DNA of 64,000 nucleotides from Lotus japonicus. Lineage: Eukaryota; Streptophyta; Magnoliopsida; Fabales; Fabaceae. Made by a program: the position numbers and the translations under genes. Positions 57,712 to 64,000 of this stretch are shown here, one piece after another. The notes under the pieces are model-generated. The model saw only the letters and a program-made list of their open reading frames with translations. It did not search any database and was not told the DNA's origin. The stretch spans positions 63,853,920-63,917,919 of the forward strand of contig NC_080043.1 of assembly GCF_012489685.1 (NCBI RefSeq), in the 5' to 3' direction. How positions within the stretch are numbered: position 1 is the stretch's first letter; the number at the start of each line of letters is the position of its first letter.

Positions 57712-59641
57712 TACAACAGATATATGTGTATTTGCATAATTATCTCGACACAATCCAACAGTCATGACACATATATCAACACATCGTAGAATAACCATTT
57801 AGCACATAGCATGTGAATCAATATCAACACATCCTAGATTAACCATTTAGCACATAGCATGTGAATCAATCTCAAACAATTCAAGCAATAAATGATTATC
57901 AATTGTCAGCCGTAGCCTTAGAAAACATTTTTCTCAGTCAAACACAATCAAGTGCATAAACAATAAATCAAGTCGAATTCATCGACACCTAAATCATTAT
58001 CTAGTATTCAATGAGTAGCACTCACCTGTAGGTTCTCCAGCTTGCTCCTCAAATCCTCCTTCACAATCTTCCTCTCCGACTCCACAGAGTTCCTCAAACG
58101 AACCTTAGAGCAAATTCACAGAAATCAATCACAATGAGTCAGAAACTCAGCAAACAATAAGTACTAGGGTTACACGAAGCATTATAAACCTCAAAGTACG
58201 ATAATCTAACGCGTTAAGACAAGTTTTCGAAAAACGAAATTTTCCTCCCCCTAAAGAGGAGCTCTCGACCACACATCACAATTGTGTGCGTCGATTTTTC
58301 TTCGATCAAACTTGGTTCCTAGGTTATCATTAGTCGTAACTAAGACGAATCTAAGCTCAGAAAAATTTTCGGATCGAAAACTGTCGCAGGGGTATTTTGG
58401 TCAATATTTTTAGCTCAGAATTTCAAAATTGGAATTTCGAAAAACAAATTGGATGAGGACGTTACCAACGACGTTTATGATGACTAATCCTACTAGCGCT
58501 AAGCTAAGTTGTGAGTTTTCAGCTTAAAGGATGAGACTTTGGCTAGTAATGGGGTTTTCCAGCAGAAATGAATTTCGGCGACATTCGACAAAATGTAATC
58601 CGCTAGAAGTACTCTTGGGTACGTAGGGAATATGTTTAGACACTAAAATCAAGCTATTTGGACATTTTTACAAAAAGCTCAAAACTTTGAGCACAAAAAG
58701 ACATAGAGAAAAGCGACGGAATTGACGATCAGAAGTGACGGATAGTATCTATACCTCGAAGTCTTCGAATAGCAACGAACGGTGCAGCAATCGGGCAAGA
58801 AACGGCGAAAATCACTTCCTCCTCCTCCTCCATGGGTTGCTCGCGGGTTTGGAAAGAAAATGGGTGAAGTTTTGCAAATTTTTTCATTTTCTTGCTATTT
58901 ATAGGTTTTGGAAAATGCGGAAAAATGAAAATTTCGCGATTCTGATTTTTCCTACGTATTCCTCGGAGAATTCTAAGATAGGTTCTGGCGACAGAATTCC
59001 AGAACTCAAAACAGGTTTCTTGGAATTAATTCCAGAACTCAAAACAGGTTTCTTGGAATTAAATCAAACGATCCAAAATCGGTGTAAATCGATTTTACCC
59101 GAAAAGTTACTTTTTGCAGTTGATGTCGGATGAGAAAAATTCGTTCTGAAGAAAGATTGGAAATGTCAAGAGAAATGGGTGTACGGGTGTGGAATCTTCA
59201 TTTGAAGCTCCGAATAGAAAAAGTCTTCATCGTCGGTTGATCTTAGGTTTCTTGAACTATCAGTGATTTAGTTTCGGCAAACTTCCGAGTATTGGAATTT
59301 GACATTCGTATGTTCCAGGGTTTCGTATCGAAACGCTTGTTATAGAAGGATTAAGAGAAGTTCGAACATTTCTCTGAAGATTTTTGGAATTAATTTCCAT
59401 CGTGTCTTTAAGTGCAAATTAGCTATTCACTAGCACTCTTGCCCTAGGTTTAAGCGAATACTAATCGTGCTATAACATTTATCGACTTTGATACAATCCT
59501 TAGCCTTTTCCTGAACTTTCTCCTTCATAAATTATTTCCATCCAATAAACTTGTTCAGGTTTTCCTTCACGATACATCAAAACTAATCGTGAGTAGGAAT
59601 TTTATTCGGTTTATTCTAAACTTAAAAACTTGGGTCTCACA
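57712..59641 (-). mobile_element. Inverted fragment of the same LTR family
   Basis: The reverse complement of 51491-57241 (without the solo LTR) starts at 57712 (CAACAGATATATGTG versus CACATATATCTGTTG at 57226-57240) and ends at 59641 with CTTGGGTCTCACA, the complement of TGTGAGACCCAAG. The two arms, ~1.85 and 1.93 kb, face each other around a ~470-bp spacer (57242-57711). A 33-bp tandem duplication lies at 58996-59061. Confidence 0.85.
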
Positions 59642-59858
59642 TTTTCCCACCGGGCGAACTTTTCAATTCGGTTGTAAGTTAGGAGGATTGCTGAGAATAT
59701 CCTTTTGTATTTGATTGTAAAAGTGATTTTAAATTTGAGGGATGCCTCATTAAAAAACTTCCGTGATGGAGAAAACAAGTACATCTTTATTTTTTAACTA
59801 ACTCCTGCTTCTCCTCGCCACTCGCCGCGCCATTGCTCCCATCATGGGCTTCCCCCCA
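59642..59858. other. Flank between inverted LTR fragment and Tat-like fragment
   Basis: Starts TTTTCCCAC followed by CGGGC (59651-59655), the same 5 bp as just before 51491. After that comes GATGCCTCATTAAAAAACTT, a phrase common near ends of plant Tat-type retrotransposon ORFs. No gene. Confidence 0.45.
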
Positions 59859-61343
59859 TTAGAGCACCACGCCAAGCACTTCATCCTTTAGCCCCAACGT
59901 GCTCGCCACCCATTCATCGCCCCTGGTAGGCCAGTCGCCCCGTTTAACTACCCTATAATAGAAAGGGGGCTCGTCTAGCCTGTTCTCCCGCTTGACGCGC
60001 CGGGCTGCCTTTATCGGCCTCAAATTTGCGGCCTCTACCGGTTTCCAGCCCTCCACCTTCCTCTTTCCTTTATCCCTGCAACGTTGCGCCTGGCGCCGCT
60101 CTCTCCCAGTCTTCCGTTTGCCCTAAAACCGATCGACTTTTCCCAATTTGCTTTTGGTCGCACCCCGTAGCACTGCCCCTGTCTCTCCACTTTCCATCAG
60201 CTGTGTTGGCTTGTTGAATCCGGGCAACCTCCAGAGTGCTGTGTCTCTTTGACTCCAATTGAAGAGGTCAAAGTTGTCCTCCACCAACTTCTCCAGGCGC
60301 CTTTACTGCTCAGCTGTGAGCCTGGGTTCAATTGCTAACACACCCCTACTAGATTTGTCCATTTCCAGGTCCTCCCAGCACTCCTTAGCACAAGCATCAG
60401 TAAATTGCCCATCTTTTCCCATCCTTTGATCTGCCCTTTCCTGATTTTGGTTCCTCCTTGGCCCCCCATACCTTTCATTGATCCACCGTCCTTCTCTTCT
60501 CGAGCCTCTTTGACCCCCTGTAAGTCCTGCTGGCCTTGATCGTCCTCCAGAATCTCAATCTCATGACACCTGTGTCCATCGCTAGCTCTATTCTTTCCAA
60601 ACAAACTAAGGCAGTTGTTGTAGCATTCCATTGCCCTCCGCTGATCTACTGTGATCTTTCCTACCTTACCGCAGATCAGCGGGTACTTCACCGCCAAGTG
60701 AGCCGTTGATATCACTGCGCAGAGGCCATTTAGCGTGTTCCGACCAATGATGACATTGTATGATGCCACGACCTGCAAAACCAAATACCTTATGCACAAA
60801 AGCTTGGCGTTCTCATCAACACAAAAAACCGTGTCCAAATCCAAGTAGTCGCGCACCCAGACCTGTTCCCCTGAGAAGCCTACCAAAGTCCCGAAGTATG
60901 GCATCAGGTCTTTATCTGTTAACCCCAACTGGTCAAATGCGTCGCCATAGATGATATCCGTAGAACTTCCCTGATCTAAAAGCACTCTTCGCACATTGAA
61001 ACTATTGATCCTTACCATTACCACCACAGGATCGTCCTTATGTGTCTTAATCCCCTCAAAGTCTGCCGACGATATCACTATGTCTGGATGCTGAAAAACA
61101 AATGGAATTGAATACTCTTGCACTGAGGTTACCGCATTCACGTGTCTACGCCTCGCCGCTGGTGTGTCACCGCCTCCACCGAAGCCCCCAGTGATCGTAT
61201 TCATTGTCCCAACCGGCGACTCGAGATCCTTGTTGAAGGTTTCTTCAGCTCCTTTCTTCCTTGTCGTCAATGTCTCCTTCTTGTCCGCCGTTGGTGTCCG
61301 TCGACGGCCATCCCGCTTGTGATCAGTCTGCTGGCGGACTCCC
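59859..61343 (-). pseudogene. Tat-like Ty3/gypsy protease and N-terminal pol fragment
   Basis: Minus frame with MNTITGG, then DIVISSADFEGIKTHKDDPV, VRRVLLDQGSSTDIIYGDAF (DQGSS, active-site D-Q-G-S), GFSGEQV and NVIIGRNTLNGL. This is the characteristic Tat/Ogre-lineage aspartic protease. Downstream (60240-60300, other phase) is LEKLVEDNFDLFNWS, the stretch that leads into RT. The RT itself is missing. The 5' end was cut by the LTR at 61344; codons beyond 61343 belong to that LTR. Confidence 0.85.
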
Positions 61344-64000
61344 TGTAACACCCCGATTTTCGGGTGCCACGGTAGTAACATGTTAAAGTAAATATACAAT
61401 CTTTTACAAAAGGGATTTATAAATGTGAGTATATTTTTTTTTTCCTTTTCGAAGTGTTTCTAAAATATGTAATGCATACTCCCAACCGTAAATAATTTAC
61501 ATCTGGCCCCAATCAAGGCGCAACATAAAATACATGACAAATAAACTAAGGTCCAACAACGGACTCACTATGCAATGACTCCATAGATCCGATATACTCT
61601 CTATGATTTCCACACGGGGTAACGATAGGAAAGCAATGCACCGGAACCTACCCAAAACCTCAAATACAAATCATAAAATGATCCTGCAAGCTTAAACCAA
61701 TAACGGTAAGCTTTTCTACCCAAAGGCTCTAGCCCTACACCTGACTCTATTCTTCGAGTCTTCTATAGTTCTTCCACGTGGAGTAGCATCTGCACACATC
61801 ACCTCCTTTCGTCGTCCGGCAGCAGGCCGACCGCCCAAGCACAAACATACAACCAAAGCCAAGGCGCGAGGGTGAACTCACAGTATACAATAGATATACA
61901 ATCAACATGCGACAAAAGGGGTATATACTTATATAGGTTGTCAGTTGCATATCCTAAGGTATATACTTAGCATGTTATCAAGGCTCTAATCAACAATTCA
62001 ATAGACAATATAACACAATTCCAGTTAGGGTGCATGTATGCTTGCAATGTGTTTCAAATGATCCGGATAGTTCAATTGGGATGGGCACCATCGAGTCAGT
62101 CCTAACACCGGCCTAGTGCTTAACCATTTCCGCTCGGGTGTCACTTACAACCCATGCATAGTCAGGTAAGTCCCAACCACCCTAGGTCATACCACTCTGC
62201 CCGCTATGCCGAAGATACACCCAAGTGTTCTTCGATGAAGGCCGTCCCAACCTTCGTGAAGCCGTCCCAACTTCACCGAGGCCCAATCTTTCGACTGTCT
62301 CAACCTCGAATGTATGCAAGATGCAATATGGTTAGCCAAACATCGAATCGTCCTCACAACGCAAGTGTTTAGCTTTAATCTCAATTTGAAAACTCAAGGG
62401 TTTAATGTCGACCCTACGACATAAACTCCATCAACAAGAGTACCAATGTACTCGGTGACTTTCTCTCGTCACCGTGGCTCACCCTCGTGGCGTCCACCAA
62501 TTCTCAACAAACTCAAATCAATGTCGACTCTACGGCTGAAGCTCCAACGAGCGAGAGTACTAAAAGTACTCGGTGACTTTCTCTCGTCACCGTGGTTCAC
62601 CCTCATAGCAATCACCACAAAACTCCAAACTCAAGGCTTGTCGACTATTTCCCGTTTTTCACAATCATTTCCAACTCTTAAGCTTCCCTAAAGGTCTCGT
62701 TAATTAATCAAAGTAGTTCAAGTTAAGTTAATCAAATTATGAGGTTTATTATTGAAATCCAAGTTCCATAAGTTCCCAAATTCTAACTATTCCGAGTTTC
62801 CCAAGTCCCCCAAATACAATCCCCGGGAAAAGTCTAAGCGTTTAAAAGAAGGGCCAAGTCTCAGACCTTCGTCAGAGCCCGCCTAGGGTTTCCTCTCAAC
62901 CCTAAAGATCAACAAAATCAACTCAAATGTCCTACGCTCCGCAATCGCATCAACACGCACAATTCGATATCAATTCAACAATATCATGCTCCAATAAGCG
63001 ATGCAACAATAATACGGTGCGGGAATCATAAGACAGAAACCAGTAAACGGCCGAAGCCTCTCAGAAAACGGAGACACAGTCTCATATAAGTTCACTCGGC
63101 TGAAGCCTCCAGAAAACATTTCCCAGTTCAAGCAATAAACAATATCCAAGCAATATTCAATATCAAGCAATATTCAAGTCGAAATTATCGACGCCTATAA
63201 ATCAATAGCTAGAAAGTAAGTTGCCCTCACCTTAGGCGCTTTCCATACTAAGTTGCGACTCAAATCAAATCCAATCATATCTTTGCTTTCCCATGTTGAC
63301 TCACTTCCGTTTGTTCTTTGGCTTCGTCGCCAAGCGCTTCCGTTATTCGTACCCTTCATAAGTACACATAACGTAATCACTAATTGAGCTACCAACTTTC
63401 CAAGTTTAAAGCTACACTCTCAAGCAATTGACTAGACGAAATCACAAGTTAAACTCAATCTCGTTAATGGTTATGAACCATCAAAATCAACCTCAGAAAT
63501 TAAGATAAGTCATCATAATGACAACAAAGCAATAACAAAGCTTCAAAATCTTATGACTCAGTAAATCAATTTTAAAACGAAATACCCATATGCTTGTCAA
63601 AATAGAAATGTACACATTACTAGTACTTACTCCTCTCGTTTTCCTTAGAGATCTCAGTCTCTAATAGGATACTCATTGAGGTATTTTCTCAATACTACAC
63701 ACAATTTCCCGTTAAAGCAACTAACACAACATCTCCAATAGCATTCTCCTATCATCATCCTTAAGTAATCTCTTCCCAATTTCTATTCCATAATCCTCTT
63801 TATCCCCAATACTTACTTATCAAGTCACCTACAACAACTTAATGTCTCAACTCGCCCTCACAATCTATTCCTCAAGCCAAAGTTGTATCATTATCAATTC
63901 TTATCAAATCCACTAACTCTTATCAAGTAATCCATAAACCATAGTTAACTTCCAAGACAAACAATTCTTCTTACTTAATGATTATGTACTTATTCAAGAC
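61344..64000 (-). mobile_element. Antisense long LTR (chromovirus-like), truncated by window end
   Basis: TGTAACACCCCG at 61344 is the complement of the usual LTR end CGGGGTGTTACA. The region near 61800-61880 matches the 13325 family around 16260-16310 in reverse, and 62440-62600 matches ~15390-15420. No primer-binding site lies at 61343, so this is an outer LTR end (3' LTR or solo LTR). Confidence 0.8.
62406..62640 (-). repeat. 116-bp tandem duplication with stem-loop in LTR
   Basis: Two copies (TGTCGAC at 62406 and 62522). Each includes a perfect 7-bp stem CGGTGAC/GTCACCG with an 8-nt loop (62453-62474, 62571-62592). Confidence 0.82.

Noticed and set aside
59859..60258. Separate small genes on the minus strand
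   Set aside because: Frame-broken continuation of the Tat-like pol fragment.

Overview
The window looks like repeat-rich nuclear DNA of a flowering plant. It has no bacterial-style genes, operons, rRNA or tRNA genes. Nearly everything is plant LTR retrotransposon sequence: Ty3/gypsy (Athila-like, chromovirus/Tekay-like and Tat-like), Ty1/copia of the Sirevirus type, and a Cassandra-type element with 5S rRNA-like LTRs. Around these lie decayed pieces of Ulp1-protease genes of the kind carried by plant Mutator-like elements. The family mix (SIRE-like env-bearing copia, long TGTAAG...GTGTTACA LTRs) suggests a dicot, perhaps a papilionoid legume. That is an inference; no single-copy host gene was recognised to fix the species.

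Layout, left to right. 1-2996: end of an antisense long LTR carrying an 11-copy 61-bp repeat. 4024-6872: a tandem Cassandra array (six LTRs plus part of a seventh, 70-bp interiors) flanked by the 5-bp duplication CCAAA. 6878-9836 and 39592-40174: two halves of a Ulp1-like pseudogene on the + strand. 9837-39586: an antisense Athila-like element (duplication AAAAC) that split it. The Athila-like element is itself interrupted twice: by a chromovirus-like element with 3.6-kb LTRs at 13325-24273 (duplication CCCTC), and by a complete Sirevirus at 25751-37919 (duplication ATAAC). 40276-44271: a short non-autonomous Athila-related element (duplication GAACA). 44277-47106: remains of a second, antisense gene of the Ulp1-transposon type. 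49947-51490: a broken ORF resembling the plant 'putative gypsy type transposon' domain. 51491-59641: two LTR fragments of one family in inverted orientation, the left one split by a solo LTR at 52483-56374 (duplication AAGAG). 59800-61343: an antisense Tat-like protease/pol fragment. 61344-64000: the end of another antisense long LTR.

The target-site duplications and the reading frames agree. When each insertion is mentally removed, the Athila gag-protease frame and the Ulp1 exon continue across the gap, so the order of events can be read: Ulp1 gene first, Athila into it, then the chromovirus and Sirevirus into Athila. The Sirevirus is the most complete element (gag, protease, integrase, RT, RNase H, an env-like gene and one more small ORF), but it has at least three frame breaks.

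The most unusual signals are structural. Both long LTRs of the chromovirus-like element carry two different arrays of small hairpins whose stems change by compensatory substitutions while the loops stay constant. Two Athila-type families carry runs of GGCGC palindromes just upstream of the LTR TATA box. The Athila-like element has a gag-protease-second-gag order in one reading frame.
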